Positions 25,357 through 33,478 of a stretch of DNA of 64,000 nt are shown here, in pieces; the stretch's first letter is position 1, and every line of letters starts with the position of its first letter. The position numbers were made by a program, and so were the translations under genes. Below the pieces are notes generated by a model. The model saw only the letters and a program-made list of their open reading frames with translations. It was not told where the DNA came from and made no database searches. Origin of the DNA: Cohnella silvisoli (lineage in GTDB: Bacteria > Bacillota > Bacilli > Paenibacillales > Paenibacillaceae); the NCBI RefSeq assembly GCF_021190915.1, contig NZ_JAIOAP010000003.1:248001-312000 (forward strand), written 5' to 3'.

Positions 25357-27042
25357 ATGAAAGTCTCAAAAAAATGGCTAGCCGTCTTATGCCTGTCACT
25401 TGTTTTCTCTTTGGTAGCAGCATGCTCCAAAGGAAACGGCAATGCTTCGTCGTCACCTGCTGATAGCGCTTCCAAGGAGCCTTCGCCAGCGCCTTCCGTA
25501 TCGGAATCGGCATCGCCGTCCGAGTCGGCCTCGGCCGCTCCCGATCTGTCGGGCACGCTCAAGATTTCGCTGCCGAACGCGTCCGCATCGGTGTGGAACG
25601 CGGTAGCGGAAGCCTACATGAACAAACATCCGAACGTGAAAGTGACCGTTGACAACAAGCCGGCTGAAGGGTACAAAGAATGGCTGACCTCGCAGTTCGC
25701 CGCCGGAACGCCGGACGTGGACCTTGCGGTCATCAACGAAGTGGCCGGCTTGCAGAATGACCGTAAATTCGTCGATTACTTGCCTTGGTTCGAGAAGACT
25801 AATCCTTACTCCGGCAAGGCATGGAAAGAGACTCTCGACCTTGGCACGATGGGAGTCAACCTTGATGCCATGGGAGAAAACGACCACCTGTACACGCTCA
25901 ACTTCGAGTCGGTGCAGATCGTATGGCTCTATAACAAGGAAATTTTCGCGAAGGTGGGCGTTACCGAGGCTCCGACCACCTTTAACCAATTGATCGAAGC
26001 GTTCAAGAAAATCAAGGAAGCGGGCTTCGTACCGCTTGCGCTCGCCGGCAATTCCAATTCCATGTGGAGCGGGGAAGCAGGATGGCTCGTCCGCGTATAC
26101 GGCGACCAATATATGAGGGATTCGGTCAATGTTGTCCGATCTCAGCCTAGCGATTATAACTTTGTAGCGGATTTGGACGACAAATGGAAATTTGACCCGA
26201 CGGATCCTTATAACGACTCGAACAGCCAAGTCACCAAGAACGACGTCCGCGTGTGGAAAGCGATCAAGGAGAAGACGGGACCGTTCAAGATCGAAGGAAA
26301 CCCGCAATGGAAAGGGTTCATGGAAAATTTGAAAACACTTTTCCAATACACGGAACCGGGTTTCTTCGGAGTCAACTCCGAGCAGGCTTACAGCTTGTTC
26401 CTAACGGGCAAAGCGGCAACAATGCTCAGCACCCCGGGGTCCTACTGGCAGTTGCCCAAGGATTTGGCGGACGAGAAGAAATCGGGTACGAAGGGCGGCG
26501 CCAAAGCATTCGAATACGGATTTTTCAACATGCCTTCGATGGAAGGGCCTGAAGTCATGGCGCCAGCCCGTACGATTCAAATTCCGATCGGATTCTACGG
26601 GCTCGTGTCCAAGGATGCGAAACAGACGGAGCTGGGCATCGATTTCATGATGTACTTGACTAGTCCGGAAGGTTACAAAGTATACGTAACGGCCATTCAG
26701 AACAGCAAGGATGCTTCCATTGCCGGCTCTCCGGCGCTGAAAGATATCGAGCTTCCCGAAGAAATGGCCAAAGCGTTCGCGAACTTCAAGCCGATCGGAA
26801 ATACGGAAGGCTTCCCAAGCGCGAACAACTCGCTCGCCCGCGGCATATGGGACTTCCAGCCGTCCGTTCAGGAGTGGGTCGGCCTCATCCAGCAATATTT
26901 CGGAAACAAAATCACGATCGATCAATATTTGACGAAGTACCAGGCTTCGGTCGACAAGCATTTCCCGGCCGCATTGAAGGATAAGAAACTCGAGCCGGCT
27001 GATCTGGATACACCGGAACGCAAACCGCCGGAGAGAAAATAA
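25357..27042 (+). CDS. Sugar ABC transporter substrate-binding lipoprotein (long form)
   Basis: 561 residues, longer than typical CUT1 binding proteins. Lipoprotein signal with lipobox VAAC, then an acidic Ser/Pro/Glu-rich linker to about residue 65. The binding fold follows: GTLKISLPNASASVWNAVAE and later VQIVWLYNKEIFAKVGVTEA, PTTFNQLIEAF. The extra length and the aromatic-rich C-terminal half (GSYWQLPKDL) fit binding of a longer oligosaccharide (inference). It is the first gene after the operator-bearing promoter, and a strong hairpin separates it from the permease genes. The highly charged tail ends ERKPPERK. Confidence 0.92.
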   Translation: MKVSKKWLAVLCLSLVFSLVAACSKGNGNASSSPADSASKEPSPAPSVSESASPSESASAAPDLSGTLKISLPNASASVWNAVAEAYMNKHPNVKVTVDNKPAEGYKEWLTSQFAAGTPDVDLAVINEVAGLQNDRKFVDYLPWFEKTNPYSGKAWKETLDLGTMGVNLDAMGENDHLYTLNFESVQIVWLYNKEIFAKVGVTEAPTTFNQLIEAFKKIKEAGFVPLALAGNSNSMWSGEAGWLVRVYGDQYMRDSVNVVRSQPSDYNFVADLDDKWKFDPTDPYNDSNSQVTKNDVRVWKAIKEKTGPFKIEGNPQWKGFMENLKTLFQYTEPGFFGVNSEQAYSLFLTGKAATMLSTPGSYWQLPKDLADEKKSGTKGGAKAFEYGFFNMPSMEGPEVMAPARTIQIPIGFYGLVSKDAKQTELGIDFMMYLTSPEGYKVYVTAIQNSKDASIAGSPALKDIELPEEMAKAFANFKPIGNTEGFPSANNSLARGIWDFQPSVQEWVGLIQQYFGNKITIDQYLTKYQASVDKHFPAALKDKKLEPADLDTPERKPPERK

Positions 27043-27047
27043 ACCCA

Positions 27048-27082
27048 AGGTCTGCACGGGCGTCAGAAGTCCGTGCAGACCT
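27048..27082 (+). terminator. Intra-operon hairpin after the binding-protein gene
   Basis: Perfect 12-base-pair stem AGGTCTGCACGG / CCGTGCAGACCT with an 11-base loop and no long T run. Likely partial termination or 3'-end protection, which would raise binding-protein mRNA over the downstream permeases. Confidence 0.6.
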
Positions 27083-27112
27083 CCGTTTCAGACAGGAAAG
27101 GGGGATGACCGC

Positions 27113-29032
27113 ATGAGGAACGGATGGAAACTCGGTTTGGCGTCGCTCGGACTGTTCGTGTTATTAGCGCCAATGAACGTGTCCGCGCAGGAGAATTGGA
27201 CGCTCGATCAAGGGAAAGCTGTCACGTCCCTATCGTTGTCGGCGGATGGATCGAAGCTTGCCGTCGGCAGCTATGACGCCCATGCTTACGTGTTCGACCA
27301 AGAGGGAAAGAAAATAGCGGATATCGAAGCGAAGAACGTTGTGACCGGCGTAAGTGTCATCGGGAACGAGAAGCTGCTCGTCTCGTCGGACGATCGCCGC
27401 CTGTATGCCTATGATCTGAATGGAAACCCGCTATGGGAATTGAATCTTAAAAAGCGAGTAGAAGGGGTGTCGGCTTCGACGGATGGATCGATCGCCGCCG
27501 TCACCGTTCAGAATAGCCCGGATCTCCTGCTCATCGATACGGCTAGCGGGAAAGTAAAGGGCAAGACGGAGCTTGGGTTCCGCGTCGAGGACGCAGCCGT
27601 AGCCCCGAACGGCAAGTTTATCGCGGTCGGCGGCAAAGACCAGAACGCCTATTTGATGGATGGACAAGGCAACCTCCTCTACAAGATCGGCATCGACGGA
27701 ACGATCAGCAGCATCGCGGTTACTGGCGAAGGGGAAATCGTCGTCGGGCTTACGACGCCCAGATTGATCGTCCTGAACGCTAAAGGCGAAGTCGTACGAA
27801 CGGTCGATGTACTGGATTCCGTCAAGGACGTGGACGTAACCGCAGATGGCAGGACGATCGGTGCGGCCGATTACTCGGGCAACTTTTACTTAATATCGGA
27901 TAAAGGCAAGGTGCTCTGGAAAACCCAGGTAAACGCCCCTGCGACTCAGCTTGCCTTCGATTCCGAAGCCGGCAACCTTTACGGGGGAACGGAGAACGGG
28001 CAAATTCACCACTATTCCGTGGAGTCCGTCGTGAAGGGGGCCGAGTCCGCCGCCCGCAAAGCTCTGTACGTGAACGCGTCAATCGCGGCGGGTTTGCTTA
28101 TTGCCTTGGCGGTCTTGCTCCTTGTGCTGAAGAAATACGATCGCCTCTCCGTGTTCCGAAGAATCTGGAAAGCGAAGTGGATTTACCTCTCCTTGTTTCC
28201 GGCTTTCTTCCTGTTGATCGGATTTCTGTACGTACCCGCTTTTTCGGGACTCTATCATTCCTTGTACGATTGGAATCCCGGGGGCCGCTCAACTTATGTC
28301 GGCCTGGCGAATTTCCGCAGGATGCTGGAGGACGAATACGTAACCAAAGGGATCGCCAACCTCGGCATTCTGATTGTGACGGGGCTGATCAAGGCTATCG
28401 TTCCGCCGTTTATCGTGGCCGAATTGATCTATCACCTGAAAAGCAAGCGGCTTCAATATTATTTCCGGACGGCATTCGTCGCGTCGATGGTCATTCCCAT
28501 CGTGGCCATGCTGCTGATCTGGCAAAACCTGTACGACCCCAACGTCGGTCTCATCAATCATTTTCTGGATGCGATAGGTCTTGGAAGCTTGAGTCATGCC
28601 TGGCTCGGCGATCCGAAAACAGCCCTATGGTCCGTTCTCTTCATCGGTTTTCCTTTCGTTGGCATTCTACAACTGCTGGTGCTCTATTCCGGCCTGCTTG
28701 GCATATCCGAGGAACTGGTCGAGGCGGCGAAGATGGACGGGGCTAAGTTCAGGCGTATCGTGTGGTCTATTCATCTCCCGCTTTTGTCGGGGCAGTTCAA
28801 ATTTCTGATCATCCTTACCCTGATCGGGGTTATCCAGGATTTCAACGCAATCTTGATCGTGACGGGCGGCGGGCCGATGGATTCCACCTACGTGCCGGCT
28901 CTGCAGATGTACTACGCCGCTACCAAGTTCGACCAGCTTGGTTACGCTTCTGCCTTGGGAGTGTCGATGTTCTTCGTTATTCTGCTTATTACGGTAATCA
29001 ACATGAAGTTCCTGCGAAGTTCGCGGGATTAG
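27113..29032 (+). CDS. Sugar ABC permease fused to an N-terminal extracytoplasmic beta-propeller
   Basis: 639 residues in two parts. Residues 1-25 are a signal peptide ending NVSAQ. Residues ~26-310 form a PQQ/WD40-like beta-propeller of short repeated blades (SLSADGSKLAVGSYDAHAYV, LLVSSDDRRLYAYDLNGNPL, DVTADGRTIGAADYSGNFYL), which should lie outside the membrane. A helix at ~325-342 leads into a complete MalF-type permease: FPAFFLLIGFLYVPAFSGLY, and the EAA loop EELVEAAKMDGAKFRRIVW. The two parts are in one frame with no break. The start ATG has GGGGG 8 bases upstream. The propeller might dock the binding protein or sample oligosaccharides, like an enlarged version of the MalF periplasmic loop (inference). 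Its partner permease follows after 9 bases. Confidence 0.9.
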   Translation: MRNGWKLGLASLGLFVLLAPMNVSAQENWTLDQGKAVTSLSLSADGSKLAVGSYDAHAYVFDQEGKKIADIEAKNVVTGVSVIGNEKLLVSSDDRRLYAYDLNGNPLWELNLKKRVEGVSASTDGSIAAVTVQNSPDLLLIDTASGKVKGKTELGFRVEDAAVAPNGKFIAVGGKDQNAYLMDGQGNLLYKIGIDGTISSIAVTGEGEIVVGLTTPRLIVLNAKGEVVRTVDVLDSVKDVDVTADGRTIGAADYSGNFYLISDKGKVLWKTQVNAPATQLAFDSEAGNLYGGTENGQIHHYSVESVVKGAESAARKALYVNASIAAGLLIALAVLLLVLKKYDRLSVFRRIWKAKWIYLSLFPAFFLLIGFLYVPAFSGLYHSLYDWNPGGRSTYVGLANFRRMLEDEYVTKGIANLGILIVTGLIKAIVPPFIVAELIYHLKSKRLQYYFRTAFVASMVIPIVAMLLIWQNLYDPNVGLINHFLDAIGLGSLSHAWLGDPKTALWSVLFIGFPFVGILQLLVLYSGLLGISEELVEAAKMDGAKFRRIVWSIHLPLLSGQFKFLIILTLIGVIQDFNAILIVTGGGPMDSTYVPALQMYYAATKFDQLGYASALGVSMFFVILLITVINMKFLRSSRD

Positions 29033-29041
29033 GGGGTTAAA

Positions 29042-29905
29042 ATGGCCATGACTACTTCGAAGCCATCCGGGGGCGCGATGTTCAGCCGAGCTTCCTTCAG
29101 GCAGCTCATCCTGATCCTGTGCCTTGCGCTGCTGGTTGTTCTTACTTTGGTTCCGATTTTGTTCATGTTCTACAGCTCTTTGAAGAGCAATTCTCAGATA
29201 CTGGGCAGTTTCTGGTCGCTGCCTTCGCCCCCGCAGTGGGAAAATTACGCGGAGGCTTTCTCCAGTATTTGGCGGTATGTGGTCAACACAATTCTGTATT
29301 CGGCTGGCGCGAGCACGACAGTGGTGTGCCTGTCCGCTGTATCGGGGTATCTTTTTGCCAAGAAGGAGTTTCCGGGTAAAGAGTTCCTGTTCATTCTCCT
29401 GCTGGCCATGATGATGGTTCCTGCCGTTCTTACGCTCATTCCTGCCTACGTCTGGTACGAGAAGCTCGGGCTGACCAACACTCCGCTGGCCATCATTATC
29501 GCTCATGCCGCAGGGGGGCAAATTTTTGGAACGTTCTTGTGCCGTACATCGATGGAAGGGGTGCCGAGCTCGCTGTTCGAAGCTGCGCGCATCGATGGGG
29601 CGAAGGAGTGGACGGTGTTCGCGCGTATCGTGCTTCCTCTTTCGGTCCCGATTCTCGCCACGATTTTCATCATGCAGGCCGTCGGCACTTATAACGATTA
29701 CGTATGGCCCTTGCTCACGATCAGGGACAGCAGCATGCAGATGGTCGGGGTAGGGCTTACTCAGTTTACGAAGCAGTTCGGGATTACGGACAAAGGAGTG
29801 CAGTTCGCCGCATATACGATTTCTTCCTTGCCGTTGATCCTCGTATTTTCATTCGGCATGAAATATTACATCCAGGGAATGGCGCAAGGCGCCCTGAAAA
29901 TGTAG
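29042..29905 (+). CDS. Sugar ABC transporter permease (MalG type)
   Basis: 287 residues with six predicted helices. The family's usual periplasmic segment SLPSPPQWENYAEAF follows helix 1. The EAA loop reads SSLFEAARIDGAKEWTVFAR followed by IVLPLS, and the C-terminus is MKYYIQGMAQGALKM. It pairs with the propeller-fused permease upstream, and the glycosidase gene starts 12 bases downstream with GGAGG. The ATPase is not encoded here. Confidence 0.94.
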   Translation: MAMTTSKPSGGAMFSRASFRQLILILCLALLVVLTLVPILFMFYSSLKSNSQILGSFWSLPSPPQWENYAEAFSSIWRYVVNTILYSAGASTTVVCLSAVSGYLFAKKEFPGKEFLFILLLAMMMVPAVLTLIPAYVWYEKLGLTNTPLAIIIAHAAGGQIFGTFLCRTSMEGVPSSLFEAARIDGAKEWTVFARIVLPLSVPILATIFIMQAVGTYNDYVWPLLTIRDSSMQMVGVGLTQFTKQFGITDKGVQFAAYTISSLPLILVFSFGMKYYIQGMAQGALKM

Positions 29906-29917
29906 GAGGGTTCACAG

Positions 29918-32900
29918 ATGGATACAGGCCCATACGAGTGGCTTAAAGAATACAAAGATCCAACGGCGAAGTATCGGCCCGTGCCCTTCTGGGTACTTAA
30001 CGGAGAACATGACGAGCAACAAATCAGGGAGCAGCTCGCGCACCTGCAAACGATGGGGATGGGAGGAGGGTTCTTTCACCCCCGGCCCGGTCTCGTTAAC
30101 GAGTACCTTGGCGAGGAATGGTTCGGCTTGTTCAAGGCAGCTTTGGATGAAGCGGAAAAGCTCGGACTTCACTTGTATATCTACGACGAGAATTCGTATC
30201 CGTCCGGTTTCGGCGGCGGGCACGTGTCCGCGGAGCTTCCCGACTGTTTGAGCCGCGCCGCTGCGCAGACGCTTTACGAGAACGTGGACGCCCGAGATCT
30301 TCCTTACGCGAACGAACATTTCTTGGCCAGTCCGGGACATCCTATCGCGGCTTACGCTTTCGAACGAACGCCGGAAGGCGGAATCCGCCTGACGAAATCG
30401 CTCTCCGGGCTGCCGGTGCGCGAATGGGGAAGCTTCGGCCGATCGTTCGCCGTGTACGACTGGCGGCCGGCAGAAACGAATTCGTGGCTAGGAGGCTTCG
30501 CGTACGTGGATTTGTTGCGGCCGGAAGTGGCCCGCGTGTTTATCTCGAACACCCATGAACGCTACAAGGACCGGTTCGGCGACCGGTTCGGGACGACGAT
30601 TCCGGCCGTCTTTACCGACGAACCGGAAATTTCGCCCGGCAACCTGTTTCGTCCGGACGAGGTGGCCATTCCGTTCTCCTACTGGTTCGCGGCGCAATTC
30701 GCGGACCGGACCGGCTACGATCTGATCGAGCACTTGCCGCTGCTCTTCCAGGAGATCGAAGATGCGACGGGAAGTTTGCGTGAAGCGAGAGAGGTTCGCT
30801 ATGACTATTACCAAGTCATGTACGAACTGTGGAAAGAAAATTACGTCGTTCCCCTATCCAAGTGGTGCGAGTCTAACGGCTTGGCGTTCACAGGGCATTA
30901 CCTTGAGCATCAATGGCCGATTCCGTGGGTGCGATTCTCTCCCAACGTCATGTCGCTCTATGAATATATGGATTGGCCGGGCATCGACTTCCTGACTTGC
31001 TCTCCATTGGAGAAGGACGGGACGGATACGCTTCTCGTCACGGTGCGAGAGGCAGCCAGCGTTTCGCATCAACTCGGTAAACATCGAACGTTATGCGAGG
31101 CATTCGGCGCGGGAGGCTTCGATTCATCGACGCAGGATTACAAGCGGATTGGGGACTGGCTGCTCGTTCACGGCATCAACTTTATCAATCCGCATCTGAC
31201 GGCAGGATCGCTCGCGGGAGCGAGGAAGCGCGATCATCCTCAATCCTTTGACTGGCGCCTGCCTTGGCAGTACGAGCTGCGCCAGATGAACGATTATTTC
31301 GCCCGTGCGCAGCTGGCGCTGACGCAGGGTAAGCCCGATCGTCGGGTTCTCCTCCTGCACCCGACCCAAACGTCGTTCCTTTACCCGGCGACGGCATCGT
31401 GGAATTCGGCCGGACAGCCTTTCGAAGAGATGGTGGCAGCCTATAAAGATCTTCTGCAGCAGCTTTTGGATGCCGGAATCGACTACGACTTGGGTGATGA
31501 GGAGATCATGGCAAATCACGGGAGGATAGCGGACGGCAAGTGGACGGTCGGCCTTGCTTCTTACGACGAAGTCGTGCTTCCGGCAGGTATGGAAACCGTG
31601 AAGGCATCAACTGTAAAGCTGTTAGCTGAGTATGTCAAAGCGGGCGGTATCGTTTGGGTCCTAGGCGACAGTCTGCCGGGTTACGTGGACGGCAAGAGGA
31701 ACATGGCAGTCCGAGAGTTGGCGGATCGGGAACCAGCGGCTTGGGAGAGCACGAACGTTGCTGCCCTCCTCGAGAGGTGGGGCGGGGAGAGCCGGAGACG
31801 CTGCGGATACGCCTTGCGCGAAATTGGCACTGAAATCGGAGATGCAGCCGCTGCTCCGGCAATGGCGGTAGTTCGAGGTCTAGCGGTTCAGTCGCGGGTG
31901 TTGTCAAACGGTGATCGGATGTTGTTCATGACCTATAGCGCGCCGGAACCGAAGATGGTTTCGCTAGTTTTATTCGAAAATGCAGCTGTACGGTTGGATC
32001 TTCTGCGAGGCACGGCGAATGAGGTAACCGGCGAGCAACAGTTGTTGTTAGAGCAGGGCAACTCGTACTTCTTCTTGCTCACGAATGGCGCGTCTTCGGT
32101 TGGCGACATAGGCGAGTGGCTGACTCTCGATGCCGCGGCGGGGCCATCCCCGAACGCGCGAAACGAAGAGCATCGCAGCCTAGCGTTCCGTCGCATAACT
32201 CCGCTTAATGAGAATGCGCTCATTCTCGATTACGCGGACGTGCGCAGCCGTCATAAGGAGTTGAAGGGCGTTTCCGTTCAGCGCGCCTGCCACTTCTTGT
32301 TCCAGGAAAATGGATTCGACACGAATCCTTGGGACAACAGCGTGCAATACAAGCGAAGAGTACTGGATCGGGCGTTAAGCCAACGTACCGATGGATTCAA
32401 CGCGGTGTTCCGGCTTGAAGCCGCCTCTGTTCCGTCCCGCGCGAGATTGGCTGTGGAAAGAGCCGAATTTTACCGGCTGGAAGTTAACGGAGTGCAAATA
32501 GACTTTTCCGAATCGGAAAGCTGGATGGACCGTGTCTTTGGCGTCTTCGACCTCACCGGCAAGCTGGCCATCGGAGTTAACGAAATTGCGCTTCGCGCGC
32601 CCGCATTCCATCCGTTGCTTGAACTAGAGCCTATCTATTTGCTCGGCGATTTCGGGGTGGAGCCTGTCGAATCCGGCTTCCGCATCCATGCGGAGATGCC
32701 CGCCCTCGAAGCCGGCGATTGGACGGTTCAAGGCTTGCCGTTTTACGGCGGCCAAACGGAATACGAGCTGGAGGCGGTCGTCGTGGAAGAAGGGGATCTT
32801 TCGTCTACTCGTTACTATTTGCGGATGGAAGGGCTGCAAGGCTCAGCTGCTCACGTTCGGGTGAACGACGGCGCACAGGCGGTGCTTCACATGGGGGGAG

Positions 32901-33130
32901 CCCATACGGATATAACGGCCAGCCTATCGCCGGGCATCAACCAGCTTTCCGTGATCGTGTCCGCCACGCAGCAGAACGTGTGGGGACCTCACCATGCGGG
33001 CGAACCCTGCAAATTGGCATCCCCTTATATGTGGAAGATCGGACCGGCCGAAGGCCCACCGCCTGGACATCGCTATTCCGTCGCGAAGTGCGGCTTGGAC
33101 GGGGTTGAACTGATTACCGTCTTTCGTTAA
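29918..33130 (+). CDS. Large glycosidase, GH106-like (possible alpha-L-rhamnosidase)
   Basis: 1070 residues with no signal peptide, so probably cytoplasmic and acting on imported oligosaccharides. The N-terminal TIM-barrel region has hallmarks I associate with GH106-like enzymes: RPVPFWVLNGEHDEQQIREQ, GMGGGFFHPRPGL, YIYDENSYPSGFGGGHVS, FTDEPEIS and FTGHYLEHQWP. The glutamates in FTDEPE and YLEHQW are candidate catalytic residues. The last 350 residues look like galactose-binding jelly rolls (FYRLEVNGVQIDFSES, LAIGVNEIALRAPAF). Family assignment rests on motif memory; rhamnosidase activity is one possibility. It is the last gene of the ABC operon and is closed by a terminator. A copy of its last codons recurs 7.7 kb downstream. 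Confidence 0.8.
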   Translation: MDTGPYEWLKEYKDPTAKYRPVPFWVLNGEHDEQQIREQLAHLQTMGMGGGFFHPRPGLVNEYLGEEWFGLFKAALDEAEKLGLHLYIYDENSYPSGFGGGHVSAELPDCLSRAAAQTLYENVDARDLPYANEHFLASPGHPIAAYAFERTPEGGIRLTKSLSGLPVREWGSFGRSFAVYDWRPAETNSWLGGFAYVDLLRPEVARVFISNTHERYKDRFGDRFGTTIPAVFTDEPEISPGNLFRPDEVAIPFSYWFAAQFADRTGYDLIEHLPLLFQEIEDATGSLREAREVRYDYYQVMYELWKENYVVPLSKWCESNGLAFTGHYLEHQWPIPWVRFSPNVMSLYEYMDWPGIDFLTCSPLEKDGTDTLLVTVREAASVSHQLGKHRTLCEAFGAGGFDSSTQDYKRIGDWLLVHGINFINPHLTAGSLAGARKRDHPQSFDWRLPWQYELRQMNDYFARAQLALTQGKPDRRVLLLHPTQTSFLYPATASWNSAGQPFEEMVAAYKDLLQQLLDAGIDYDLGDEEIMANHGRIADGKWTVGLASYDEVVLPAGMETVKASTVKLLAEYVKAGGIVWVLGDSLPGYVDGKRNMAVRELADREPAAWESTNVAALLERWGGESRRRCGYALREIGTEIGDAAAAPAMAVVRGLAVQSRVLSNGDRMLFMTYSAPEPKMVSLVLFENAAVRLDLLRGTANEVTGEQQLLLEQGNSYFFLLTNGASSVGDIGEWLTLDAAAGPSPNARNEEHRSLAFRRITPLNENALILDYADVRSRHKELKGVSVQRACHFLFQENGFDTNPWDNSVQYKRRVLDRALSQRTDGFNAVFRLEAASVPSRARLAVERAEFYRLEVNGVQIDFSESESWMDRVFGVFDLTGKLAIGVNEIALRAPAFHPLLELEPIYLLGDFGVEPVESGFRIHAEMPALEAGDWTVQGLPFYGGQTEYELEAVVVEEGDLSSTRYYLRMEGLQGSAAHVRVNDGAQAVLHMGGAHTDITASLSPGINQLSVIVSATQQNVWGPHHAGEPCKLASPYMWKIGPAEGPPPGHRYSVAKCGLDGVELITVFR

Positions 33131-33158
33131 ACAGATGGAAGTCTATTTAAATTTTAAC

Positions 33159-33202
33159 AAGAGCAAGCCGCATTCTAGTCTTGATGTTGCTTACTCTTTT
33201 TA
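33159..33202 (+). terminator. Terminator of the GH106-like operon
   Basis: AAGAGCAAGC pairs with GCTTACTCTT (one mismatch), with a further CAT / ATG pair in the upper stem, then TTTTT. It is a diverged copy of the terminator at 40876-40919. Confidence 0.8.
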
Positions 33203-33210
33203 TATACAAA

Positions 33211-33355
33211 TCCGGCTATCAAGTTAATTGCCGTTATTCAAAGAATTCTTAATGATTTCGAGGCATAATTGGATCGATAGCGGCAATCGCTGCCGTTATC
33301 CTTGTGAAAAATGATATTTGTGATGAGATAGCGGCAAATCCTGCCGTTAAATCAA
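33211..33355. repeat. Palindromic repeat, family C (two clear units 51 bp apart, one degenerate)
   Basis: GATAGCGGCA-N5-TGCCGTTATC begins at 33276: a 10-bp stem with one G-T pair. A second copy begins at 33327 (GATAGCGGCA, then TGCCGTTAAATC), exactly 51 bp on. A decayed half copy lies at 33211-33236. The rest of 33131-33478 holds the terminator above and the upstream region of the giant gene. Confidence 0.8.
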
Positions 33356-33478
33356 GTAAGCGGTCTCAATATTCTTGGTCGACTGTATACGTTTGTATCC
33401 TGATCATTCGATTCCCGTCCGCCTGAGCTAAATTGATAGCCATATATAGAAATGACCATTTAAGGAGGTTTACATTTA

